From: Legionellaceae bacterium
GTDB taxonomy: Bacteria > Pseudomonadota > Gammaproteobacteria > Legionellales > Legionellaceae
Assembly (NCBI GenBank): GCA_030148065.1
Contig: JASBUC010000045.1
Span: 1-48,668 of the forward strand
Direction: 5' to 3'
Length of the DNA stretch: 48,668 nucleotides
Positions within the stretch are counted from its first letter, which is position 1. Each line of letters begins with the position of its first letter. The notes below the pieces were generated by a model. The model was not told the DNA's origin, searched no databases, and saw nothing but the letters and a program-made list of their open reading frames with translations. Positions 9,520 through 16,068 of this stretch are shown here, piece by piece. Made by a program: the position numbers and the translations under genes.

Positions 9520-9548
9520 TTTACTTGAGAGAGCAAAGCCGTTATAGT
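9520..9548 (+). promoter_or_regulatory. Sigma-70 type promoter for rfaH
   Basis: TTTACT at 9520-9525 (4 of 6 matches to -35) is followed after 17 bases by TATAGT at 9543-9548 (5 of 6 matches to -10). Transcription would start near 9555, about 35 bases before the chosen rfaH ATG. It would place rfaH, and possibly the downstream ops element, on one transcript that is separate from ugd. Confidence 0.45.
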
Positions 9549-9589
9549 CACTCGCAATAAAAAACACGGTGCGAGGTACTAGGGCAGGT

Positions 9590-10090
9590 ATGAGTGAAGC
9601 GGGTTATTGGTATTTAGTTCAATGCAAAGCTCAGGAAAGTTTTCGAGCACAATGGAACTTAGAAAACCAAGGGTTCGAATGTTTTCACCCAACCCACCGA
9701 GTTAAAAAGAAATCCTTTGGCGTGTTGAAAACGGTCGAAGCACCTCTCTTTCCTTTTTACTTGTTCGTCTACTTAGCCACCTTAGAAAATTTTTCAAAAA
9801 TTCGTTCAACTCGAGGCGTCAGACAAGTGGTGCGCTTTAATGGTGCGCCGGCAACGGTTGATCCACAAATCATCCAAGATCTTAAATACCACTGCGATAA
9901 GTTAAACGGTCTTGCGCCGGCACCAATGTTTAAAAAGGGTGAAAAAGTTTTAATCAACAATGGTCCTTTCAAAGACATTGAAGCAGTGGTGACTGCAAAT
10001 AAAGAAGAAGATCGCGTGTTATTGCTGCTTAGTATGTTAAATAAAGAGCACGAATTAGAATTTTCTGCCAGTGATGTAAGAACGGTTTAA
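9590..10090 (+). CDS. rfaH: RfaH-type transcription antiterminator
   Basis: This is a NusG paralogue of about 166 residues, similar in size to E. coli RfaH (162). The N-terminal NGN domain starts YWYLVQCKAQ and contains PLFPFYLFVYL and STRGVRQVVRF, which line up with E. coli RfaH. The C-terminal KOW domain includes KGEKVLINNGPFKDIEAVV. RfaH loads on RNA polymerase paused at an ops element and suppresses termination through long surface-polysaccharide operons. The ATG at 9590 is preferred because the protein then begins a few residues before the conserved WYL, with GGCAGGT upstream; a GTG at 9569 would add 7 residues. An ops element lies 67 bases past the stop, so the factor and its target are adjacent. 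Confidence 0.93.
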   Translation: MSEAGYWYLVQCKAQESFRAQWNLENQGFECFHPTHRVKKKSFGVLKTVEAPLFPFYLFVYLATLENFSKIRSTRGVRQVVRFNGAPATVDPQIIQDLKYHCDKLNGLAPAPMFKKGEKVLINNGPFKDIEAVVTANKEEDRVLLLLSMLNKEHELEFSASDVRTV

Positions 10091-10157
10091 TTTCGTTTTT
10101 TTATAGCACAATTTGGAAAACAAAATTGCTTTTTGGGATAGGCCTAGTCAACCCAAG

Positions 10158-10168
10158 GGCGGTAGCGT
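10158..10168 (+). promoter_or_regulatory. ops element (RfaH recruitment site)
   Basis: GGCGGTAGCGT at 10158-10168 is an exact match to the core ops sequence found in JUMPstart leaders of RfaH-controlled operons. It lies 67 bases downstream of rfaH and about 490 bases before the next gene, on the same strand as the whole locus, which is the right position for antitermination of the downstream operon. I saw no second copy elsewhere in the window. Confidence 0.88.
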
Positions 10169-10177
10169 ATGTGGAGA

Positions 10178-10276
10178 TAACCGTAAGTCTTCCTTAACTC
10201 TTTCATGGAATGGCTCGTCGGCCTCCCGCCTCCTGCGCTTTATTTCCTTGAAAGAGTTAAGGAAGACTCACGGTTA
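10178..10276 (+). repeat. Long near-perfect inverted repeat just after ops
   Basis: Positions 10178-10205 pair with 10249-10276 over 28 bases with a single mismatch, and after one further mismatch the stem continues 4 pairs (GGAA 10207-10210 with TTCC 10244-10247). The loop is about 33 bases. The stem begins 10 bases after the ops core, so an RNA polymerase leaving ops would transcribe it immediately. There is no T-run after the stem. The right arm and 15 following bases (10263-10291) recur at 10402-10430 with 3 differences, so the hairpin is part of the local repeat family. Confidence 0.75.
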
Positions 10277-10301
10277 CGCTTTCTGTAGGGTTAAGTTAAT
10301 G

Positions 10302-10456
10302 GCTCAGCGAGGCTGAGAACTATAAGGCAGTTACAAGATCCAAGATACAAGTCGCAAATCAAAATCAACCTTCTACCGTAATTCAAAGTAAGTGTGCTCC
10401 AAAGACTCGCGGTTATGCTTTGTGTAGGGTATTTTTAAATCTTGGATCTTGTAACT
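10302..10456. repeat. Triloop hairpin and palindrome-ended element in the rfaH leader gap
   Basis: CTCAGC at 10303-10308, loop GAG, GCTGAG at 10312-10317 forms a six-pair hairpin. The 18 bases at 10329-10346 are the exact reverse complement of 10439-10456 and bound a 128-base segment. Inside it, 10402-10430 repeats 10263-10291 with 3 differences in 29. There is no coding potential of note. The segment looks like a small non-autonomous repeat element; it holds no transposase. Confidence 0.55.
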
Positions 10457-10630
10457 AGCAAACCCTACGTCCCTCGGCTTGTCCGAGGGATCCAGACTAT
10501 TCTTAACCATGGACTCCGCGGACAAGCCGCGGAACGTAGAGAAGGGGGCTGTCCGTGGAACGTAGGTTAGGGGATGTTAGTGTCAACTGTTTCAAAGGCC
10601 ATGCCTTTGTGGGTTGATTGGATCTTGGAG
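10457..10630. repeat. Intergenic repeat block 1
   Basis: This block contains a 75-base unit at 10465-10539: CTACGT, hairpin with stem CCCTCGG/CCGAGGG and loop CTTGT, an A/T-rich middle containing ATTCTTAACCATGG, a second hairpin with stem CCGCGG and loop ACAAG, then ACGTAG. A truncated half copy follows at 10551-10566. The outer part includes the triloop hairpin CAAAGGC-CAT-GCCTTTG at 10593-10609 beside TGTCAACTGTTT. The block is inverted relative to blocks 2, 4 and 5 and lies just upstream of the UDP-glucuronate epimerase gene. Confidence 0.85.
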
Positions 10631-10659
10631 CTGAGTAAGTTTGTAAACGTAAGGATTAA

Positions 10660-11766
10660 ATGATGAAAGTATTGGTGACAGGATGTGCGGGATTTATTGG
10701 CTTTCATACAGCTAAAGCACTGCTTTTACGAGGGGATTCGGTCGTTGGCTTTGACAGTGTTAACGACTATTATGACACGGCTCTCAAGGAAAAGCGCCTT
10801 CTGCTTTTAGAAGAACTCGCAAATGAGAGTGGCCAATCTTTTACGTTTATTCGAGAAAATCTTGCGAACCTTGACGCGGTTAACCAATGCTTTAGGGAGC
10901 ATGAGTTTGATAGAGTCATTCATTTAGCAGCGCAAGCAGGGGTTCGTTACTCGATAGAGAATCCACACAGTTATGTTGAGAGTAACTTAATTGCTTTTAC
11001 CAATGTGCTTGAAGCGTGTCGTCATAATCAGGTTCCCCATTTAACCTATGCTAGTACCAGCAGCGTGTATGGGGCAAACACCACCATGCCTTTTAGCGAA
11101 GAGCACAGTGTCGATCATCCTTTGCAGTTTTATGCTGCAACCAAGCGCGCCAATGAATTGATGGCGCACAGCTATAGTCATCTATATAAGCTACCAACCA
11201 CAGGGTTACGGTTTTTTACCGTCTATGGCCCTTGGGGTCGACCTGATATGGCGCTCTTTAAGTTCACTAAAAACATTTTAGAAGACAAGCCCATTCAAGT
11301 GTTTAATCACGGCAATCATACTCGTGATTTTACGTATGTCGATGACATCGTCGAAGGCGTCATTCGCTCTAGCGATAACATTGCTTGCGTTGATGATACT
11401 TGGAGTAGTGATATGCCAACCTTGGGTCAGAGTAACGCACCCTTTCGAATTTTTAACATCGGCAATAATCAGCCAGTTAAACTAAGCACCTACATTGAAG
11501 CCATTGAAAAGGCACTAGGTAAAAGTGCGATTAAAGACTTACTGCCTCTACAAGCAGGTGACGTGCCAGATACTTATGCCGACAGTTCTAAATTGGAGCG
11601 AGCGGTTGGTTACAAACCAAGCACCCCTGTAGAGGTCGGCGTAAAGAACTTCGTCGATTGGTATCTTAACGACAGTCACAAGTCAAAGATACGAGATTCG
11701 AGATGCGAGCAAGGAGAAACCCACAAAGGCGTGGCCTTTGAAACAGTTGACACTAACATCCCCTAA
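10660..11766 (+). CDS. UDP-glucuronate 4-epimerase
   Basis: This extended short-chain dehydrogenase converts UDP-glucuronate to UDP-galacturonate in the cytosol (family of CapI and LspL). The Rossmann motif GCAGFIGFH, the family signature FDSVNDYYD near residues 31-39, the catalytic S/T region ASTSSVYG and YAATK (YxxxK) are all present. Together with ugd it forms a two-step route. AAGGA precedes the double ATG at 10660/10663. The last 27 or so residues are not enzyme sequence: the frame runs into repeat block 2 and ends [15 protein letters not shown], which also appears (with changes) at the end of the unrelated protein at 37158-39023. The gene lies between inverted copies of the repeat block. 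Confidence 0.88.
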   Translation: MMKVLVTGCAGFIGFHTAKALLLRGDSVVGFDSVNDYYDTALKEKRLLLLEELANESGQSFTFIRENLANLDAVNQCFREHEFDRVIHLAAQAGVRYSIENPHSYVESNLIAFTNVLEACRHNQVPHLTYASTSSVYGANTTMPFSEEHSVDHPLQFYAATKRANELMAHSYSHLYKLPTTGLRFFTVYGPWGRPDMALFKFTKNILEDKPIQVFNHGNHTRDFTYVDDIVEGVIRSSDNIACVDDTWSSDMPTLGQSNAPFRIFNIGNNQPVKLSTYIEAIEKALGKSAIKDLLPLQAGDVPDTYADSSKLERAVGYKPSTPVEVGVKNFVDWYLNDSHKSKIRDSRCEQGETHKGVAFETVDTNIP

Positions 11767-11940
11767 CCTAAGTTCTGTGGATATCCTTCTATTCTACGTT
11801 CCGCAGACAGCCCCCCTTTTCTACGTTCCGCGGCTTGTCCGCGGAATCCATGGTTAAGAATAGTCTGGGTCCCTCGGACAAGCCGAGGGACGTAGGGGGG
11901 GCGTTAAGATATGGGACGTAGGGTTTGTTAGTTAGGAGAT
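11683..11940. repeat. Intergenic repeat block 2, overlapping the end of the epimerase gene
   Basis: The block starts with 7-base-period sequence (GATACGA, GATTCGA, GATGCGA) inside the 3' end of the epimerase gene. The triloop hairpin CAAAGGC-GTG-GCCTTTG follows at 11724-11740, then GTTGACACTAACATC, a truncated unit at 11794, and a full 75-base double-hairpin unit at 11821-11895, in the orientation opposite to blocks 1 and 3. It ends GGGACGTAGGGTTTGTTAG. The TAA stop of the epimerase gene is supplied by the block. Confidence 0.87.
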
Positions 11941-11990
11941 ACAAGCCCCATGGGCTTGACACCTTGAAAAATTTTCAAAGAAAATTTGTC
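11936..11990. repeat. Hairpin repeat copy A (pair with the copy at 48397)
   Basis: GAGATACAAG leads into a stem CAAGCCC/GGGCTTG with a CAT loop, then ACACCTTG and the palindromic GAAAAATTTTC followed by AAAGAAAATTTG. The same sequence is found at 48397-48450, where the stem is CAAGCACC/GGTGCTTG, so the paired positions change together. Confidence 0.75.
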
Positions 11991-12063
11991 TAGCATCTAG
12001 CATCTAGCATCTAGCATCTAGCATCTAGCATCTAGCATCTAGCATCTAGCATCTAGCATCTAG
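11991..12063. repeat. Heptamer tandem array (TAGCATC) x10
   Basis: Ten perfect copies of the 7-base unit TAGCATC occupy 11991-12060 and a partial TAG follows. The array ends 21 bases before the rmlB start codon and 9 bases before its ribosome binding site, so copy-number change could alter the leader of rmlB. The reverse complement GATGCTA recurs singly near 37114 and twice near 39246. Confidence 0.97.
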
Positions 12064-12083
12064 GTAGTTATAAAGGAATATGG

Positions 12084-13115
12084 ATGAAGATTTTAATCAC
12101 AGGAGGTGCGGGCTTCATTGGGTCTGCTTTGATTCGATATTTGATTAATCACACCAATGATTCAGTGATTAACGTTGATAAGCTTAGTTATGCTGGCAAT
12201 TTAGAAAACTTAAAAGAGGTTGAACAAAGCCCGCGCTACCAATTCTATCAAGTTGACATTTGTAATCGCGATCAGCTAGAGACGATTTTTGCCAAACATC
12301 AACCAGATGCGGTGATGCATCTTGCCGCGGAAACGCACGTTGATCGATCAATAGTCAGTGCCGTACCTTTTATACAAAGCAACATTGTTGGCACCTTTAC
12401 GTTGCTTGAAGTTGCTAGAAGTTACTGGCAGGGGTTGAGCGCAAGTGAAAAAGAAGCCTTTCGCTTTCATCACATCAGCACCGATGAAGTCTATGGAGAT
12501 TTAGAAGGCAGTGAGGATTATTTTGTAGAGACAACACCTTATGCGCCAAGCTCCCCCTACTCAGCGAGTAAGGCAAGCTCTGATCATTTAGTTAGAGCCT
12601 GGGCAAGGACGTATGGTTTGCCAACACTTTTGACCAATTGTTCAAATAATTATGGTCCTTATCAATACCCTGAGAAATTAATTCCTCTGGTTATAAAAAA
12701 TGCCCTAGCAGGCAAACCGCTTCCAATTTACGGCCAAGGCGAACAAATAAGAGACTGGCTGTATGTGGATGATCATGCAAGAGCTCTCTATCTAGTGCTA
12801 AAAGAAGCTAAAGTTAATAGCATCTACAACATTGGCGGCCATAACGAGAAACAAAACATCGAAGTCGTCCATGTCATTTGTGAGTTACTTGAAGAATTAA
12901 CCAGCGAGACACGACAATCACGAAAACCCTACCGTGATTTAATTAACTATGTAACAGACAGGCCCGGACACGATGCCCGCTACGCCATCGATGCAAGCCT
13001 TATCAAGAATGAATTAGGTTGGGTGCCCGTTGAGACTTTTGAAACCGGCATGCGAAAGACGGTAGAACATCAGTTACAAGAAGCAAGATACGAGATACTA
13101 GATGCGAGAGACTAG
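12084..13115 (+). CDS. rmlB: dTDP-glucose 4,6-dehydratase
   Basis: This enzyme performs the second step of dTDP-L-rhamnose synthesis, turning dTDP-glucose into dTDP-4-keto-6-deoxyglucose with bound NAD+. The 343-residue length fits. Visible are [10 protein letters not shown] at the N-terminus, [13 protein letters not shown], the catalytic STDEVYGD (Thr-Asp-Glu) and [10 protein letters not shown] (YxxxK). AAGGA at 12073-12077 sits 6 bases before the ATG. The last 12 or so residues ([10 protein letters not shown]) are encoded by 7-base-period repeat sequence, so the natural C-terminus has been replaced or extended. The gene is separated from rmlD by repeat block 3. The first gene of the pathway, rmlA, is not in the window. 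Confidence 0.95.
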   Translation: MKILITGGAGFIGSALIRYLINHTNDSVINVDKLSYAGNLENLKEVEQSPRYQFYQVDICNRDQLETIFAKHQPDAVMHLAAETHVDRSIVSAVPFIQSNIVGTFTLLEVARSYWQGLSASEKEAFRFHHISTDEVYGDLEGSEDYFVETTPYAPSSPYSASKASSDHLVRAWARTYGLPTLLTNCSNNYGPYQYPEKLIPLVIKNALAGKPLPIYGQGEQIRDWLYVDDHARALYLVLKEAKVNSIYNIGGHNEKQNIEVVHVICELLEELTSETRQSRKPYRDLINYVTDRPGHDARYAIDASLIKNELGWVPVETFETGMRKTVEHQLQEARYEILDARD

Positions 13116-13320
13116 AAAAAGCAAAAGCATAAAACATTGCATTGCTTTGCTCGCAATGTCAGCCTGTCGCATCTTCTAACTAACAAACCCTACGTCCCTC
13201 GGCTTGGCCGAGGGACCCAGGTTATTCTGATTCATGGATTCCGCGGACAAGCCGCGGAACGTAGGTAAGGGGATGTTAGTGTCAACTGTTTTTGTGGGTT
13301 TCTCGCATCTCGCATCTGAA
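13078..13320. repeat. Heptad sequence and intergenic repeat block 3
   Basis: The 3' end of rmlB (13084-13115) reads as consecutive heptamers GATACGA, GATACTA, GATGCGA. Block 3 follows, with a 75-base double-hairpin unit at 13190-13264 in the same orientation as block 1; one loop reads CTTGG rather than CTTGT, and the middle ATTCTGATTCATGG differs from block 1. The triloop hairpin present in blocks 1, 2, 4 and 5 is missing here: about 14 bases are cleanly deleted after CAACTGTTT. The block ends with TCTCGCATCTCGCATC, 5-10 bases before the rmlD start. Confidence 0.85.
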
Positions 13321-13325
13321 TTTAT

Positions 13326-14225
13326 ATGAAAATACTTTTATTTGGTAAAGATGGTCAGTTAGGGCAAGTGCTAGCTAAGGCACTACCGGCGTTAGGGGAG
13401 GTGATCGCACTAAACCGGCGAGGTCTTGACGAGGTAAGTGGTGATTTAAGTAAACCTCAAGAAATTCAAAAGACCATTCAGACGATTAAGCCTGATGTAA
13501 TTGTCAATGCAGCAGCCTATACCCAGGTCGATAAGGCAGAAGATGAGCCGGAACTTGCAAACTTAGTCAATGCTGAAAGTGTCTCTGTAATTGCCAATGA
13601 GGCGAAAGCACTAAATGCGCTGTTGATACATTACTCAACAGACTATGTGTTTGATGGTAGTGGTGAGAAGCCTTGGCTGGAAGAGGATGAAACTAGTCCA
13701 CTTAACGTTTATGGCGCGAGTAAACGAAGAGGAGAAGAAGCCATTCTTGGAAGTGGTTGTAAGCATTTAATTTTTAGAACCAGCTGGGTGTATGGCGTAA
13801 AGGGTCAGAATTTTGCCAACACCATTTTAAGGCTTGCCAAAGAGAGAGAAGAATTAGCAATTATCGATGATCAAATTGGCGTGCCAAGTTCCGTGGATTT
13901 TTTAAGTAAAATGAGTCTTATTGCCATTGAAAAAGTAATCAACAATGAACGCCTTCTTGGTTTGTATAACCTAGTGCCGAGTGGGGAGACCTCATGGTAT
14001 GAGTTTGCAAGCCTAATCACGCAGAGCGCTCGTCAGCGTGGAGAAACACTTAATCTTAAAACCATCAAACCGATTAAGAGTTGTGAATACCCAGTCAAAG
14101 CAACTAGGCCTTTAAATTCTAGGCTTAGTACAGAGAAATTTTCAAAGTCTTTTGGGGTTGCAATACCCAGTTGGCAAGACGGAGTTTTTCAGTTTCTGGT
14201 AGGCTATACCCGTGAGCCTTCCTGA
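13326..14225 (+). CDS. rmlD: dTDP-4-dehydrorhamnose reductase
   Basis: This enzyme reduces dTDP-4-keto-L-rhamnose to dTDP-L-rhamnose with NAD(P)H, the last step of the pathway. It has 299 residues, as usual. Motifs are FGKDGQLGQVL at the N-terminus, NAAAYTQVDKAE, YSTDYVFDGSGE, and YGASKRRGE with the YxxxK catalytic pair. Its TGA shares one base with the ATG of the next gene, so the two are translationally coupled. The upstream leader is repeat sequence with no evident Shine-Dalgarno. Confidence 0.94.
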   Translation: MKILLFGKDGQLGQVLAKALPALGEVIALNRRGLDEVSGDLSKPQEIQKTIQTIKPDVIVNAAAYTQVDKAEDEPELANLVNAESVSVIANEAKALNALLIHYSTDYVFDGSGEKPWLEEDETSPLNVYGASKRRGEEAILGSGCKHLIFRTSWVYGVKGQNFANTILRLAKEREELAIIDDQIGVPSSVDFLSKMSLIAIEKVINNERLLGLYNLVPSGETSWYEFASLITQSARQRGETLNLKTIKPIKSCEYPVKATRPLNSRLSTEKFSKSFGVAIPSWQDGVFQFLVGYTREPS

Positions 14226-15331
14226 TGGAACAGTGTGATGTTTGCATCATTGGTGGTGGGGTCATTGGTCTTGCCATTGCAAGAGAGTTAGCCGAGAAAG
14301 ATAAAAGCGTTTTTATTCTTGAAAAGAACCAAAAATTTGGGGAAGGGATCAGCAGCCGCAACAGCGAAGTCATTCATGCGGGTCTCTACTACCCTAAAGA
14401 CTCTCTAAAAGCTAAGTTCTGCGTTGCCAGCAATCAACGACTTTATGAGTATTGCGATGCTTTTAACATTCCTCACAAGCGTTTGGGAAAGCTCGTCGTT
14501 GCAAACAGCGATGATGAAGAAGCCTTAGAGTCACTCTACCAAAATGCTATTAATAATGGGGTCAGTGATTTAAGACGACTTTCGAAAGAGCGCATTAAAA
14601 AATTCGAACCTAATGTTAGGGCAGGGAGTGCCCTGCTCGTGCCAAGCACAGGAATCATTGATTCGCATGCCTTCATGGCAAGTTTATTAGCCGAAGCAGA
14701 AAAAAAAGGTGCAATGTTTGTACCTTTAACCGAAGTCTGCAGCATACGCCATACTCACGATGGGGTAGACCTTGAAAGCGTCTCTTTAACAGACAGCAGC
14801 AGGTTTAGTTTTAGGGCGAAAACACTTATTAATGCTGCGGGATTGGGTGCACCGAGCCTTGCTGAAAGAATAGAAAACATCCCAGAAAAGGAAATCCCGA
14901 AGCTTCATTTATGTCGCGGTGAGTATTTTAAGCTAAATAAGAAAAATGTCTTTAAGAGGCTTATTTACCCTTTGGCCAATAAAGACTCAAAGGGACTAGG
15001 CATTCATTCAACGCTGGATTTAGACGGCTGTATTCGGTTTGGACCTGATGCAGAATACGTGAATGAGTATTCGCTTACCCCTAAGCCTGAGAAAGAAGCA
15101 TTGTTTAGAGAAAACATTGCAAGCTATTTTCCTCAAATTTCAGAGTGTGCCTTAAGCCCTGACTTTGTTTCCATTCGACCAAAGTTACAAGGTCCTGAGG
15201 ATGGCTTTAAAGACTTTATTATTGAGTCACCAAAGGGCATGAAAAACATTATCAACCTATTTGGCATTGAGTCGCCTGGATTGACCTGCGCCTTAGAAAT
15301 AGGGCGCCATGTGAAAGGAATGATTTCATAA
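14225..15331 (+). CDS. FAD-dependent oxidoreductase, L-2-hydroxyglutarate oxidase-like
   Basis: This is a 368-residue DAO-family flavoprotein. The N-terminal FAD-binding motif is IIGGGVIGLAIARELAEKD, followed by SSRNSEVIHAGLYYP, the signature of the LhgO/L2HGDH subfamily, and it ends GIESPGLTCALEIGRHV, also typical. Family members oxidise L-2-hydroxyglutarate to 2-oxoglutarate. It is wedged between rmlD and rmlC with 1-base overlap and zero spacing, so it is co-translated with rhamnose genes. Whether it acts on a sugar intermediate or is a metabolic passenger cannot be told from sequence. Confidence 0.85.
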   Translation: MEQCDVCIIGGGVIGLAIARELAEKDKSVFILEKNQKFGEGISSRNSEVIHAGLYYPKDSLKAKFCVASNQRLYEYCDAFNIPHKRLGKLVVANSDDEEALESLYQNAINNGVSDLRRLSKERIKKFEPNVRAGSALLVPSTGIIDSHAFMASLLAEAEKKGAMFVPLTEVCSIRHTHDGVDLESVSLTDSSRFSFRAKTLINAAGLGAPSLAERIENIPEKEIPKLHLCRGEYFKLNKKNVFKRLIYPLANKDSKGLGIHSTLDLDGCIRFGPDAEYVNEYSLTPKPEKEALFRENIASYFPQISECALSPDFVSIRPKLQGPEDGFKDFIIESPKGMKNIINLFGIESPGLTCALEIGRHVKGMIS

Positions 15332-15874
15332 ATGGAATTTATAGAAACCGCGTTAAAAGATGTGTTGATTCTAGAGCCTCGAGTGTTTAGTGATGAGCGG
15401 GGCTTCTTTATGGAATCTTGGAATAAAAAAATTTTTAGTGATGTCGGGATACAGGGTGAGTTTGTGCAAGACAATCACAGTCGCTCGCAAAAAAATACTC
15501 TGCGGGGGCTGCATTATCAAAGTCCGATGGCTCAAGGGAAGTTAGTACGAGTGAGCAAAGGCGAAGTCTTCGATGTGGCAGTAGACTTGCGAGAAGACTC
15601 ACAAACCTTTGGACAGTGGACGGGCGTCTATCTATCCGAAGAAAATAAACGCATGCTTTGGATCCCCGCAGGATTTGCCCACGGTTTTTTAGTAACCAGT
15701 GAGCTTGCTGATTTTCAATACAAATGCACGGAGTTCTACGCACCAGAGCACGAACACACCATCCTCTGGAATGATAAAGACTTAAATATTGAATGGCCCA
15801 TCGGAAAAAATGTAGAACCAATTGTATCCCCTAGGGATCAGCAAGGTGTGGCTTTCAAAGATGCGAGATACTAG
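15332..15874 (+). CDS. rmlC: dTDP-4-dehydrorhamnose 3,5-epimerase
   Basis: This cupin enzyme epimerises dTDP-4-keto-6-deoxyglucose at C3 and C5. It has 180 residues, as expected. Seen are the segments EPRVFSDERGFFMESW, DNHSRSQKNTLRGLHYQ (catalytic His region), VFDVAVDLREDS and WIPAGFAHGFLV. The ATG immediately follows the stop of the preceding gene. The last few residues (KDARY) and the TAG come from GATGCGAGATACTAG, part of the 7-base-period repeat, as at the end of rmlB. Confidence 0.95.
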   Translation: MEFIETALKDVLILEPRVFSDERGFFMESWNKKIFSDVGIQGEFVQDNHSRSQKNTLRGLHYQSPMAQGKLVRVSKGEVFDVAVDLREDSQTFGQWTGVYLSEENKRMLWIPAGFAHGFLVTSELADFQYKCTEFYAPEHEHTILWNDKDLNIEWPIGKNVEPIVSPRDQQGVAFKDARY

Positions 15875-16068
15875 TCAATGGTAAATGGAAAATAGTAAAT
15901 GGTGTGAAAACCATTAACAGTTCACTATTAAGCATTTACTGTCTATTAACAATTAACAATTAACAATTAACAATTAACAATTAACAATTAACAATTAACA
16001 ATTAACAATTAACAATTAACTATTAACTATTAACTATTAACTATTAACTGCAGTTACACGTTAAAATT
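15875..16068. repeat. Heptamer arrays: degenerate GTAAATG units, (AACAATT) x10, (AACTATT) x4
   Basis: The gap between rmlC and the ABC transporter is almost wholly 7-base-period sequence. From 15875 come GTCAATG, GTAAATG, GAAAATA, GTAAATG, then CATTAAC and CATTTAC-like units in the opposite sense. Ten perfect AACAATT copies (15948-16017) and four AACTATT copies (16018-16045) follow. The last 20 bases before the ABC transporter ATG are non-repeat and show no strong ribosome binding site. Confidence 0.95.

Noticed and set aside
10113-10316. Open frame of 67 codons after rfaH
   Set aside because: It spans the ops element and the long hairpin, has no ribosome binding site, and its translation follows the inverted repeat; it is leader sequence.
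10178-10460. Possible CRISPR-like or small RNA array in the rfaH leader
   Set aside because: Repeats are inverted and few, with unequal spacing and no spacers of constant size; no cas gene is near.
11991-12063. Heptamer arrays as origin iterons or phase-variable coding repeats
   Set aside because: No replication gene or DnaA box cluster is nearby, and the arrays at 11991 and 15948 do not lie inside a coding frame.
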